Part shown: positions 10,009 through 18,195 of the stretch, in pieces
How the letters are laid out: every line of letters begins with the position of its first letter
How positions within the stretch are numbered: position 1 is the stretch's first letter
Assembly: GCA_965208945.1 (NCBI GenBank)
Contig: OZ242366.1
Location: forward strand, 3,720,001-3,784,000
Direction: 5' to 3'
DNA: 64,000 bases
Source of the DNA: JAPPLB01 sp965208945
GTDB taxonomy: Bacteria > Acidobacteriota > Terriglobia > Bryobacterales > UBA6623
Position numbers and translations under genes: made by a program
Notes under the pieces: generated by a model
What the model was told of the DNA's origin: nothing
Database searches by the model: none
Seen by the model: the letters and a program-made list of their open reading frames with translations, nothing else

Positions 10009-10272
10009 ATGGCGCACAAAAAAGGATTAGGAAGTTCACGCAATGGCCGAGACTCGAATGCCCAACGTCTGGGCGTCAAACGCTTTGCGGGCCAGTTCGT
10101 GAACGGCGGGTCGATCCTGGTTCGTCAACGCGGCACGCGCTTTCAAGCCGGCGACAACGTGGGCCGCGGCAAGGACGATACGTTGTTCGCGAAGGTCACG
10201 GGCGTGGTCGAGTTCGCCGACCGCGGACGCCGTGGGCGGATGATCCACGTTCGGCCCACTGAAACCGGCTAA
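10009..10272 (+). CDS. rpmA: 50S ribosomal protein L27
   Basis: An 87-residue L27. It begins MAHKKGLGSSRNGRDS, the flexible N-terminal tail that reaches the peptidyl-transferase centre, and has the family's RQRGTRFQAGDNVGRGKD core. No N-terminal leader extension of the Firmicutes kind is present. It is co-transcribed with rplU; a hairpin-plus-T terminator lies about 50 bp downstream. Confidence 0.98.
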   Translation: MAHKKGLGSSRNGRDSNAQRLGVKRFAGQFVNGGSILVRQRGTRFQAGDNVGRGKDDTLFAKVTGVVEFADRGRRGRMIHVRPTETG

Positions 10273-10320
10273 CCTTTTCAGCGGCGGGCAGCCGTCCGGA
10301 CGACATCAGAGTCGTGCGCA

Positions 10321-10342
10321 GGCGGAGCTTCTCCGCCGTTTT
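10321..10342 (+). terminator. Rho-independent terminator after rplU-rpmA
   Basis: Perfect 7-bp stem GGCGGAG/CTCCGCC with a CTT loop, followed by GTTTTC. It lies 49 bp after the rpmA stop, so it probably ends the ribosomal-protein transcript before obgE. Confidence 0.7.
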
Positions 10343-10394
10343 CATTGCGCGCGCTAGTGAGAGTCAGGCCTTGATCGAGATCGAACATGGTGGC

Positions 10395-10576
10395 TAGCCT
10401 GCATTTCTCACCACCCGACGGCCGAAGCACGTGGTATGACCGCCAGGCCTTCGTTGCGTTTGCTTACCGTGCTCGATGTACTGTTCAAGTACACCTGCGC
10501 GTGCCAAGCGGCTCGCGCCTCGTCCTGACGGCCCTTTCACGCACTTCGCCACGACACGTGGTGAGAAATGCAGGCC
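10395..10576. repeat. Dispersed terminal-inverted-repeat element, class A, copy 3
   Basis: Starts TAGCCTGCATTTCTCACCAC and ends GTGGTGAGAAATGCAGGC. It separates rpmA and its terminator from obgE, whose start is 48 bp downstream. Confidence 0.9.
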
Positions 10577-10623
10577 AGGCCTGAACATCGCGAGACAAGA
10601 AGCAACCGTCAACGAAGCGGCTC

Positions 10624-11646
10624 ATGTTTGTCGACGAAGCTAAGGTCAGGGTCAAGGCCGGCGACGGCGGCAACGGCTGCATGGCGTTCCGCCGGGAGAA
10701 GTTCGTGCCCCATGGAGGTCCAAGCGGCGGCGACGGCGGACGCGGCGGACACGTTGTCATCAGGGCGACCCGGCAACACAACACACTGCTTCATTTCAGG
10801 CACAGACCCGAACAGAAGGCTGAACGCGGCCGGTACGGCGAGGGCAGCAACCGCACGGGCCGGAACGGACAAGACCTCGTCCTGGAAGTCCCTGTGGGGA
10901 CTGAAGTCATCGACGAAGCCAGCGGAACGAAGCTGGCCGACATGGTCGAATACGGACAGCAGGCCGTCGTGGCCAAAGGCGGCAGAGGAGGCCGCGGGAA
11001 TGCGCGCTTTGCAACGTCGACGAACCAGGCTCCGCGACGAGCTGATCCGGGCGAGCCGGGCGAACAGCTCGATCTGCGCTTCGAACTGAAGCTGCTGGCC
11101 GACGTCGGACTGGTCGGTTTCCCCAACGCCGGCAAGTCCACCTTCATCGCGCGAATTTCGGCGGCGCATCCGAAAGTCGCCGACTATCCGTTCACGACGC
11201 TGGAGCCGCACCTCGGGGTCGTCTCGTTCGATGAGTTCGACAGCTTCGTCGTGGCCGACATTCCGGGGATCATCGCGGGCGCCCACGAAGGGCTGGGGCT
11301 TGGGCTGCGGTTCCTGCGGCATATCGAGCGGACGCGCATCCTCGCTCATCTGATCGACGTCAGCGACTTCAGCGAGCGCGACCCGGTCGACGACTACCAA
11401 GTCGTCGTCAAGGAGTTGGCCAGCTTTTCGGCGAAGCTGGCCCAGGAACCGATGGTGGTGGTGGCCACCAAGGCGGACGCCGTGCAGGAAACCGGCCGGG
11501 TCGACGCCTTGCGACGGTTCTGCAAAGATGCCAATATGCCCTTCTTCGTCATCTCTTCCGTGATGGGCGAGGGGATCGACGAACTCAAGCGCTACCTCGG
11601 GATGCAGGTCCGCGCGGTTCGCGAGGCGGCGCTGACAACCCAGTGA
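10624..11646 (+). CDS. obgE: GTPase Obg
   Basis: A 340-residue Obg GTPase involved in late 50S ribosome assembly and stress control. The N-terminal glycine-rich Obg fold is visible (KAGDGGNGCMAFRREKFVPHGGPSGGDGG). The G domain from about residue 160 has the P-loop GFPNAGKST, DIPGI (G3) and ATKADA (G4). The length is standard, without the long actinobacterial C-terminal extension. Its stop overlaps the nadD GTG start, so the two are translationally coupled. Confidence 0.97.
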   Translation: MFVDEAKVRVKAGDGGNGCMAFRREKFVPHGGPSGGDGGRGGHVVIRATRQHNTLLHFRHRPEQKAERGRYGEGSNRTGRNGQDLVLEVPVGTEVIDEASGTKLADMVEYGQQAVVAKGGRGGRGNARFATSTNQAPRRADPGEPGEQLDLRFELKLLADVGLVGFPNAGKSTFIARISAAHPKVADYPFTTLEPHLGVVSFDEFDSFVVADIPGIIAGAHEGLGLGLRFLRHIERTRILAHLIDVSDFSERDPVDDYQVVVKELASFSAKLAQEPMVVVATKADAVQETGRVDALRRFCKDANMPFFVISSVMGEGIDELKRYLGMQVRAVREAALTTQ

Positions 11647-12242
11647 ACATCGCGCTCTATGGCGGCACGTTCGACCCCATTCACAAGGGGCATCTGGAGG
11701 TGGCGCGCACGGCTGCGGATACGTTCGATCTCGAGCGGGTGCTCCTGATCCCGGTGGGTGTGCCGCCGCACCGCGGGGGACGGCCCGAGGCGCCCTACCG
11801 TGACCGCTACCGCATGGTCGAACTCGCCTGCGAGGCGGACACGCGCTTCGAGGCGTCGGACCTGGAGGCGGAGCGGAAAGATGGCCGTCCGAACTACTCG
11901 ATCGACACCATTCAGCGGGTTACGCCGGACTTGGCGGCCGGAGACCGATTGTTCTTCGTGATCGGCTGCGATGCCTTCGGCGACATTCGGACCTGGCATC
12001 GTTGGGAAGAAGTCGTACACGGGACGGAGTGGATCGTCGTGAGCCGCCCGGGCTCGGAATGCGACGAGGAGAGGGTTCCCGGGGGCGCGCGGGTTCACTG
12101 GCTGCGGGGCGTCGCTGTGCCGGTTTCGTCGACCGAGTTGCGAAGAAGACTCAGAACAAATGAGAGAGTCGCGGACTGGCTTCCCGCAAACGTCCGCGAA
12201 TTCATCCGCAGCCGCGGATTGTATGTGTACAAGCGTGACTGA
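11643..12242 (+). CDS. nadD: Nicotinate-nucleotide adenylyltransferase
   Basis: Transfers AMP from ATP to nicotinate mononucleotide, making deamido-NAD in NAD biosynthesis. The 199-residue product has the nucleotidyltransferase motif GGTFDPIHKGH at the N-terminus and VSSTELRRRL near the C-terminus. It starts with GTG at 11643, overlapping the obgE TGA in a GTGA arrangement. The obgE-nadD pairing is common in bacteria. Confidence 0.95.
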   Translation: MNIALYGGTFDPIHKGHLEVARTAADTFDLERVLLIPVGVPPHRGGRPEAPYRDRYRMVELACEADTRFEASDLEAERKDGRPNYSIDTIQRVTPDLAAGDRLFFVIGCDAFGDIRTWHRWEEVVHGTEWIVVSRPGSECDEERVPGGARVHWLRGVAVPVSSTELRRRLRTNERVADWLPANVREFIRSRGLYVYKRD

Positions 12243-12380
12243 CCGTGCGGTTCCGGATACGCCGGGCTTCATTGACGGCCGTTCCACTGCTTGATGCGGA
12301 TTCACGTTGAGAGGTTTCTCCGGATATGTTAGGCTTCGAGTGATTTTCAACAGACTGCGCGCGCAAACCTCAGGGGCCTT

Positions 12381-13109
12381 GTGAAAACGTTGCTCAAAGC
12401 CGCCGCCGTATTCTTTCTGCCCGTGGCGGCTTTTTCTCAGGACGTGATCTCCGCCAAGGCCGGGATGATCAACCACATCGAAGGCAGTGTCCTGCTGCAG
12501 GGGGAGCGTCTGATCGAGGTCCGGCCTAGTTCTCTGCACCTGGAGGCGGGGCAACGACTCCGAACCGAAGACGGACGGGCCGAAGTGCTCTTCGCGGTGG
12601 GATCCTACCTGCGTCTTGGTCCGCACTCGGAGGTCGAAATGGTATCCGCCGGCCTCACCTCGGCGAGCGTAAGACTGCATCGGGGATCGCTGATCGTCGA
12701 TGCCTACAGCGTCTACGACAAAGACTCGCTGACACTATTGGCCGGCGAGGCGGAGGTCCATCTTCTCAAGAAAGGTGTGTATCGACTCGATGCGCCTGGC
12801 GAGGAGAGCTCGTCACTGACGGTTGCGCAGGGCAACGCGCTGCTGATCTCCGACGGCGCCATGTCGAACGTCAAGAAGAAACGTTCGATTCGTTTCGGCA
12901 TTCCGGATGGAGCTGTTGTCGAAAGCAGATTCAAGCACTGGCAGGAGGATGAACTCACCGCTTGGCACGCGAAACGGGCGATCGTCACTGCTCAGACCAT
13001 TGCGAAGAACGACAAGCGAAAGAACCAGGAAGGCAGCGGGTCCCTCGTGGACCTGCTCCCCGACCGTGGCCGCGCCGGCGTAGGCGGTTCTGGGCCGACA
13101 ATTTTCTGA
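12381..13109 (+). CDS. Secreted FecR-like domain protein, tandem paralog 1
   Basis: A 242-residue exported protein of unknown function, first of four tandem paralogs. Residues 1-20 are a signal peptide (cleavage near AFSQ). The body resembles a FecR-type beta domain: IEGSVLLQGERL, LEAGQRLRTEDGRAEVLFAVGSYLRLGPHSE. The C-terminal part is charged (KKKRSIRFG, FKHWQEDELTAWHAKRA) and lacks membrane segments. The start is GTG, with GGGG about 5 bases upstream, conserved in all four copies. FecR itself relays iron-dicitrate signals to a sigma factor, but no sigma or TonB gene is adjacent, so that role is not implied. Confidence 0.75.
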   Translation: MKTLLKAAAVFFLPVAAFSQDVISAKAGMINHIEGSVLLQGERLIEVRPSSLHLEAGQRLRTEDGRAEVLFAVGSYLRLGPHSEVEMVSAGLTSASVRLHRGSLIVDAYSVYDKDSLTLLAGEAEVHLLKKGVYRLDAPGEESSSLTVAQGNALLISDGAMSNVKKKRSIRFGIPDGAVVESRFKHWQEDELTAWHAKRAIVTAQTIAKNDKRKNQEGSGSLVDLLPDRGRAGVGGSGPTIF

Positions 13110-13195
13110 AGCGGGTCGACCACCTGCAACTCTCCGGCCGCGCCCTCGCTGGAGCAGCTTGAAGTCGACGGCTCAACTGTCGCCCTCAAGGCTCC

Positions 13196-13361
13196 CTCCG
13201 CGCCGTCAACTTCAACAACATTCAAGCAAACCGAGGACTCATCTGGATCTCAAACCTTTTTGCAGAACTTGACACACACAACTGATTGACGGCTTCTTAC
13301 AGAACTTGGTACGGTTTCGAACTAAGCGGTTCCACCTCGTGTGTTAGTCTTCTGGTGAATC
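13196..13361 (+). repeat. Duplicated non-coding tract upstream of FecR-like paralog 2
   Basis: About 160 bp nearly identical to 15235-15397. Both include the segments gcaaaccgaggactcatctgg, TTGACACACACAACTG and gtgttagtcttctggtgaa. The two tracts lie in front of paralogs 2 and 4, so a two-gene unit was probably duplicated. It may contain the promoter of the next gene. Confidence 0.7.
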
Positions 13362-13541
13362 TAACCGGCATGTCTCACCACCCGACGGTCGAAGCATGCG
13401 AAAAAAGGCCGTGACTCGTGATTCGTGAAAAACCTTAAAGGCCGTGTAGCGTGCGCCTTTTTCCTCCGCCCGGCTCGCGCCTCGTCCTGACGGCCCTCTC
13501 ACGCACTTCGCCTCGCCACGTGGTGAGACATGCCGGCTAAA
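13362..13541. repeat. Dispersed terminal-inverted-repeat element, class B, with variant matched ends
   Basis: Left end TAACCGGCATGTCTCACCAC and right end GTGGTGAGACATGCCGGCTA. Both ends carry the same substitutions relative to the family consensus, so pairing is kept. The interior has two heptamer units (GTGACTC, GTGATTC). It interrupts the leader of paralog 2, whereas the corresponding position upstream of paralog 4 (about 15400) is empty. Confidence 0.9.
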
Positions 13542-13571
13542 CAGACTGCGCATGCAGACCTCCGGGGCCTT

Positions 13572-14297
13572 GTGAAGACCTTGCTCAAAGCCGCCGCCGC
13601 ATTCTTTCTGCCCGTGGCGGCTTTTTCTCAGGACGTGATCTCCGCCAAGCCCGGACTGATCCATCACATCGAAGGCAGAGTATTGCTGCAGGGGGAGCCG
13701 CTACTCGAGATCCAGCGAACTTTTCTGCACCTGGAGGCGGGGCAGCGACTCCGAACCGAAGACGGACGGGTCGAGGTGCTCTTCGCGGTGGGCTCCTACC
13801 TGCGTCTTGGTCCGCACTCGGAGGTCGAAATGGTATCCGCCGGCCTCACCTCGGCGAGCGTGAGACTGCATCGGGGATCGATGATCGTCGATGCCCACAG
13901 CGTCTACGACGAAGACTCGCTGACATTATTGGCCGGCGAGGCGAAGGTGCATCTTCTCAAGAAAGGCTTGTATCGACTCGATGCGCCTGGAGTGGAGGAC
14001 TCGTCACTCACGGTCGTGCAGGGCAACGCGCTGCTTGTCTACGGGGGGTCCGAGTCCACGATCAAGAAGAAACGGTCGATTCGTTTCGGGAAGCCGGATG
14101 GAGCCGTTTTCGAAAGCAGATTCAAGCACTGGCAGGAGGATGAACTCACCGCCTGGCACGCGAAACGGGCAAGCGTCATCGCTCATACAACGGCGAAGGT
14201 CGACACGCGGCAGGATCAGCACGACGAAGCACTCCTCGCACTACCCGACCGTAGCCGCATCGATGAGGAACTTCCCATATTGGGGAATCCTAAATGA
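13572..14297 (+). CDS. Secreted FecR-like domain protein, tandem paralog 2
   Basis: Paralog of the 12381 gene, aligned along its whole length with a GTG start at the conserved position. Upstream in-frame codons lie in the dispersed element and are discounted. The signal peptide (TLLKAAAAFFLPVAAFSQ), FecR-like core and charged C-terminus are kept. It diverges mainly at ERTFLHLE-like and tail positions and ends LPILGNPK, unlike the others. Function is unknown. A dispersed element occupies its leader, so expression may differ from the sister copies. Confidence 0.72.
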   Translation: MKTLLKAAAAFFLPVAAFSQDVISAKPGLIHHIEGRVLLQGEPLLEIQRTFLHLEAGQRLRTEDGRVEVLFAVGSYLRLGPHSEVEMVSAGLTSASVRLHRGSMIVDAHSVYDEDSLTLLAGEAKVHLLKKGLYRLDAPGVEDSSLTVVQGNALLVYGGSESTIKKKRSIRFGKPDGAVFESRFKHWQEDELTAWHAKRASVIAHTTAKVDTRQDQHDEALLALPDRSRIDEELPILGNPK

Positions 14298-14429
14298 AGG
14301 GGATTCGCCACTTTCATTTATCATCCCCTTGCATTGACACGAGTCCGGATTCAAGCCGAGCGGTCCTGCCGGGCGTGTTAGACTTCCAGTAAGTTCCAAC
14401 AGACTGCGCGCACAAACCTCCAGGGCCTT

Positions 14430-15146
14430 GTGAAGACCTTGCTCAAAGCCGCCGCCGCATTCTTGCTGCCCGCGGCGGCTTTTTCTCAGGACGTGATCTC
14501 CGCCAAGGCCGGGATGATCAACCACATCGAAGGCAGAGTTTTGCTGCAGGACGAGCGCCTGATCGAGGTCCGGCCCAGTTCTCTGCACCTGGAGGCGGGG
14601 CAACGACTCCGAACCGAAGACGGACGGGCCGAAGTGCTCTTCGCGGTGGGGTCCTACCTGCGGGTAGCCCCTCACTCGGAGATCGAAATGGTATCCGCCG
14701 GCCTCACTTCGGCGAGCATGAGGCTGCATCGGGGATCGATGATCGTCGATGCCCACATCGTCTACGACGAAGACTCACTGACGATATTGCTCGGCGAGGC
14801 GGAGGCCCGTCTTCTCAAGAAAGGCTTGTATCGACTCGATGCGCTTGACGCCGAGGATTCGTCACTCACGGTCGTGCAGGGCGACGCGCTGCTGGTTTCG
14901 GGCGCGGCCGAGTCAGAGGTCAAGAAGAAACGGTCGATTCGTTTCGGGAAGCCGGATGGAGCCGTTTTTGAAAGCAGATTCAAGCACTGGCAGGAAGATG
15001 AACTCACCGCTTGGCACGAGAAACGGGCAAGTGTCATCGCTCAAACAACGGCGAAGAACCACAAGCGTCAGGATCAGGACGACAGCCAGGTCCTCCTGTC
15101 ACCCCCCGACATTCTATATGGTACTTTTGGACAGATATATTTCTGA
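14430..15146 (+). CDS. Secreted FecR-like domain protein, tandem paralog 3
   Basis: Third copy, 238 residues, with GTG start, signal peptide and the FecR-like core (AGQRLRTEDGRAEVLFAVGSYLRVAPHSE). It is closest to paralog 4: both have DAEDSSLTVVQGDALLVSGAAES, whereas copies 1 and 2 differ there. The upstream 130 bp retains the family motif TGTTAGACTTCCAG followed by CAACAGACTGCGCG. No partner domain, lipobox or anchor is visible, so a periplasmic or secreted location is inferred. Confidence 0.72.
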   Translation: MKTLLKAAAAFLLPAAAFSQDVISAKAGMINHIEGRVLLQDERLIEVRPSSLHLEAGQRLRTEDGRAEVLFAVGSYLRVAPHSEIEMVSAGLTSASMRLHRGSMIVDAHIVYDEDSLTILLGEAEARLLKKGLYRLDALDAEDSSLTVVQGDALLVSGAAESEVKKKRSIRFGKPDGAVFESRFKHWQEDELTAWHEKRASVIAQTTAKNHKRQDQDDSQVLLSPPDILYGTFGQIYF

Positions 15147-15234
15147 AGCTAGTTGACCTCCAGGAACCAACCGACCATACTCTCGCCGGCGCAGGCTGAT
15201 GTTGACGGCGCTACGGTCGCCATCAAGGCTCCCT

Positions 15235-15397
15235 CCGCGCCGTCAACTTCAACGACATTCAAGCAAACCGAGGACTCATCTGGATTTCCGCCCTTTTTAC
15301 AGAACTTGACACACACAACTGATTGACGGCTTCTTACGTACTTGGTACGGTTTCGAACTGAGCGGTTCCGCCGCGTGTGTTAGTCTTCTGGTGAACT
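15235..15397 (+). repeat. Duplicated non-coding tract upstream of FecR-like paralog 4
   Basis: Near-identical partner of 13196-13361. Here the junction with the coding leader (ggtgaactccaacagactg) is uninterrupted and gives the empty-site version of the element insertion seen before paralog 2. Confidence 0.7.
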
Positions 15398-15431
15398 CCA
15401 ACAGACTGTGCGCACAAACTTCCGGGGCCTT

Positions 15432-16154
15432 GTGAAAACGTTGCTCAAAGCCGCCGCATTCTTGCTGCCCGCGGCGGCTTTTTCTCAGGACGTGATCTCC
15501 GCCAAGGCCGGGATGATCAACCACATCGAAGGCAGAGTCCTGCTGCAGGGGGAGCGCCTGATCGAGGTCCGGCCCAGTTTTCTGCACATGGAGGCGGGGC
15601 AACGACTCCGAACCGAAGACGGACGGGCCGAGGTGCTCTTTGCGGTGGGCTCCTACTTGCGGATAGCCCCTCACTCGGAGATCGAAATGGTATCCGCCGG
15701 CCTCACCTCGGCGAGCGTGAGGCTGCATGGGGGATCGATGATCGTCGATGCCCACCTCGTTTACGACGAAGACTCGCTGACATTATTGGCCGGCGAGGCG
15801 GAGGTCCGTCTTCTCAAGAAAGGCTTGTATCGACTCGATGCGCTTAACGCCGAGGATTCGTCACTCACGGTCGTGCAGGGCGACGCGCTGCTGGTCTCGG
15901 GCGCCGCCGAGTCCGAGGTCAAGAAGAAACGGTCGATTCGTTTCGGGAAGCCGGATGGAGCCGTTTTTGAAAGCAGATTCAAGCACTGGCCGGAAGATGA
16001 ACTCACTGCTTGGCACGAGAAACGGGCAAGCGTCATCGCTCAAACAACGGCGAAGGTCAACAAGCGTCAGCATCAGGACGACAGCCAGATCCTGCTGTCA
16101 CTCCCCGACCGTCGCCGCACCGGCATAGGTAATTCCGGCCCGATCATTCCCTGA
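15432..16154 (+). CDS. Secreted FecR-like domain protein, tandem paralog 4
   Basis: Fourth copy, about 240 residues from the conserved GTG. It has a signal peptide, a FecR-like beta core and the charged helix FKHWPEDELTAWHEKRAS. It differs from copy 3 at few positions in the core, consistent with recent duplication or gene conversion. Its C-terminal RRTGIGNSGPIIP resembles that of copy 1 (RAGVGGSGPTIF). Function is unknown; the array lies between nadD and truB. Confidence 0.72.
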   Translation: MKTLLKAAAFLLPAAAFSQDVISAKAGMINHIEGRVLLQGERLIEVRPSFLHMEAGQRLRTEDGRAEVLFAVGSYLRIAPHSEIEMVSAGLTSASVRLHGGSMIVDAHLVYDEDSLTLLAGEAEVRLLKKGLYRLDALNAEDSSLTVVQGDALLVSGAAESEVKKKRSIRFGKPDGAVFESRFKHWPEDELTAWHEKRASVIAQTTAKVNKRQHQDDSQILLSLPDRRRTGIGNSGPIIP

Positions 16155-16211
16155 AACAAGTTGACCTCCGGAAACTTCCAGGCCGCATTCTCGCCGGCCT
16201 GACAAGTCCCT

Positions 16212-16388
16212 AACCTGCATTTCTCACCACCCGACGGTCGAAGCACACGATACGACCGCCAGGACTTCGTTGCGCTTGCTTGCCTCAACGTACTGTCAAG
16301 TACGCCTGCGCGCGCCAAGCGGCTCGCGCCTCGTCCTGACGGCCCTCTCGCGCACTTCGCCTCTCCGCGTGGTGAGAAATGCAGGCTA
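16212..16388. repeat. Dispersed terminal-inverted-repeat element, class A, copy 4
   Basis: Starts TAACCTGCATTTCTCACCAC and ends GAAATGCAGGCTA, with TA at both outer ends. It lies between the convergent FecR-like paralog 4 and truB and has a small internal deletion near 16285. Confidence 0.9.
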
Positions 16389-16436
16389 ACCCGGACGAGC
16401 CGGGGTCGAAGCAGCTGGATGGATCAGGACCCGGAT

Positions 16437-17327
16437 TCAGAAAACGATGATGGGGTGGTAGAGGAGCGGCATTTTGGCTTCGGCGATGGCGACCAGCTTG
16501 CCGTCACGGTTGACGGCCTTGATGCGCTTGGAGCCTTTGCCGTTGCCGAAGGCGGAGACGCGGAAGTCGCGTCCGTGGGCGATGTGAGCGGCGGTGACCT
16601 CGTCGACCCGTTCGATCGGCATTTCGGGAAGAAGTTGGTCGGGAGTTGTCAGAGCTTCTTCGAGACGATCTTCAGACCGAAGAACGGCAAGGCCGTCCAG
16701 GGTATGGGCCTGGTCAATGGTGAACTCTCCCATGGCGGTCCGCCGGAGGCTTTCGACGTGCGCTCCTTGGCCGAGGCGGATGCCGAGATCATGGGCCAGT
16801 GAGCGCATGTAGGTTCCCGCCGAGCAGCACACGCGAATTTGCGCCCTCGGTCCGTCGAGGCTGAGCAGCGCGAGATCGTAGACCTCGACCTCGACGGGAT
16901 CGAGTTCGACGGGCTTGTTCCTGCGGGCGAGCTTGTAGGCGGGGACGCCGTCGATCTTCTTCGCCGAAACAGGGGGGGGCGCCTGCTCGAACTTGCCTCG
17001 GAACTCGTTGAGAAGCGGTTCGAGGACATCGGGTTCAAGGCCTACATCAATGGGTTCGGTCGTCGCCTTACCCTCGCGGTCGTAGGTGTCGGTCGCAAAG
17101 CCGAATCGCAGGGTCGCCTCATAGACGCGGTCGTGGTTCAGGAAGAAGCGCGCCAGGCGCGTCGCTCGTCCGAGCACCATGGGCAGTACGCCGGCGCCAA
17201 GGGGATCGAGGGTGCCGAGATGGCCAATGCGCTTGACGCCGGTGATCTTGCGCAGCTTCTGGACGGCGTCATGCGAGGAGATGCCTGCGGGCTTGTCGAG
17301 GATGATGACTCCGTCCATTGCCGTCAT
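16437..17327 (-). CDS. truB: tRNA pseudouridine(55) synthase
   Basis: Isomerises U55 in the T-loop of tRNAs. The N-terminus reads DGVIILDKPAGISSHD and the catalytic aspartate lies in GHLGTLDPLGAGVLP. Further family segments are YEATLRFG, PPPVSAKKIDGVPAYKLAR and CSAGTYMRSLAHDLG. The ATG at 17327 (or 17318) is chosen over a longer frame because homologous sequence begins there. The C-terminal part is of the short PUA-like type. It is convergent with the FecR-like array. Confidence 0.95.
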   Translation of the reverse strand: MTAMDGVIILDKPAGISSHDAVQKLRKITGVKRIGHLGTLDPLGAGVLPMVLGRATRLARFFLNHDRVYEATLRFGFATDTYDREGKATTEPIDVGLEPDVLEPLLNEFRGKFEQAPPPVSAKKIDGVPAYKLARRNKPVELDPVEVEVYDLALLSLDGPRAQIRVCCSAGTYMRSLAHDLGIRLGQGAHVESLRRTAMGEFTIDQAHTLDGLAVLRSEDRLEEALTTPDQLLPEMPIERVDEVTAAHIAHGRDFRVSAFGNGKGSKRIKAVNRDGKLVAIAEAKMPLLYHPIIVF

Positions 17328-17374
17328 TGTAGCGGCGAGTTCAGGCGCTTTCCCGGGAGCGGATTGCCCCACCC

Positions 17375-17583
17375 CACGCGAGAGAAAGGCCGTGATTCGT
17401 GATTCGTGTCTCGTGATTCGTGAAAACCATGGGCAGGGGGCCTGGTTTGCTCCAGAAGAAATGTCGGACGGCCGGTGAACCGTAAAGTACGCCTGCGCGC
17501 GCCTTTTTCCTCTGCCCGGCTTGCGCCTCGTCCTGACGGCCTCTCAAGCACTTCGCCTCGCCGCGTGGCGAGAAATGCAGGCC
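17375..17583. repeat. Dispersed element, class B2, left-truncated
   Basis: The right terminus (CGTGGCGAGAAATGCAGGC) is intact, but the left 35 or so bases are missing; homology starts at cacgcgaga. The interior holds four heptamer units, then the B2-specific segment (ccatgggcagggggcctgg to ggtgaaccgtaaagtacg). It sits immediately upstream of truB and abuts the 3' end of the P-loop gene. Confidence 0.8.
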
Positions 17584-17589
17584 AGGCGT

Positions 17590-18195
17590 TCAGACTCGCC
17601 GGGCAACGAATTGGACGAGTGGCGGAGAGCAATAGTCCGGCGGGCGGACGAGGAATACCGGGCGGTCCGCCGGCGGGAAGGGGTCGACGCCGTCCCACGA
17701 CGGCGCCGCGTCGGTCCGGTCGCGAATGACGAGCGCGTCGGCTCGGTTGAGGAAGTAGCGCGAGCTGGACTTGAAGTCCGGGACCGCGAAGTCGAAGACG
17801 GGCAGGTAGAGGTCCGGCCTGAGGTGATCGAGGATGCTGTTGGATTCCATCAGAACGTGCGATCGGCCTTCTAGCAGCTTGCGTACCGCAGGGATTACGG
17901 CCGAGAGCTCACCGATGCGGGTCCGCACCCAATAGACGTCGCGCGCGCCCGCTCGCAGGAGGCGTGCGGTGTCGGTTTCGCCACAGGCATTGTCTTCCCG
18001 CGTGATGGCGTAGGGGTGGTCGAGGTCGGCAGGTTGACAGTCGCAGGGATCGCCATCGGTGGAGCACACACCGTGCCCGAACTGCGTGATCTTGAGCGCG
18101 GTCCAGTTGCGATCACGGAGTTCCGAGATCAAGTGCGCCGCAAGCGAGGTCTTTCCGATGTTGCGGCTGTGCCCTCCGATGACAACGAGCTTCAT
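17590..18195 (-). CDS. MobB-like P-loop NTPase of unknown role
   Basis: A 201-residue protein with an N-terminal Walker A of the MobB/SIMIBI kind (VVIGGHSRNIGKTS). It then has a Cys-rich stretch (CSTDGDPCDCQPADLDHPYAITRE) and ETDTARLLRAGA, also reminiscent of MobB, which binds GTP in molybdopterin-guanine-dinucleotide synthesis. No other molybdenum cofactor genes are nearby, so the role is open. Its ATG overlaps the lpxD stop (ATGA), so it is probably translated with lpxD. Confidence 0.65.
   Translation of the reverse strand: MKLVVIGGHSRNIGKTSLAAHLISELRDRNWTALKITQFGHGVCSTDGDPCDCQPADLDHPYAITREDNACGETDTARLLRAGARDVYWVRTRIGELSAVIPAVRKLLEGRSHVLMESNSILDHLRPDLYLPVFDFAVPDFKSSSRYFLNRADALVIRDRTDAAPSWDGVDPFPPADRPVFLVRPPDYCSPPLVQFVARRV

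Noticed and set aside
12381..16154. FecIR-type iron signalling locus
   Set aside because: FecR-like domains are present, but there is no sigma factor, TonB receptor or membrane helix, and all four proteins are simple exported paralogs.
17385..17430. Heptamer tracts read as a CRISPR-like array
   Set aside because: Units are 7 bp and contiguous, with no spacers and no cas genes in the window.
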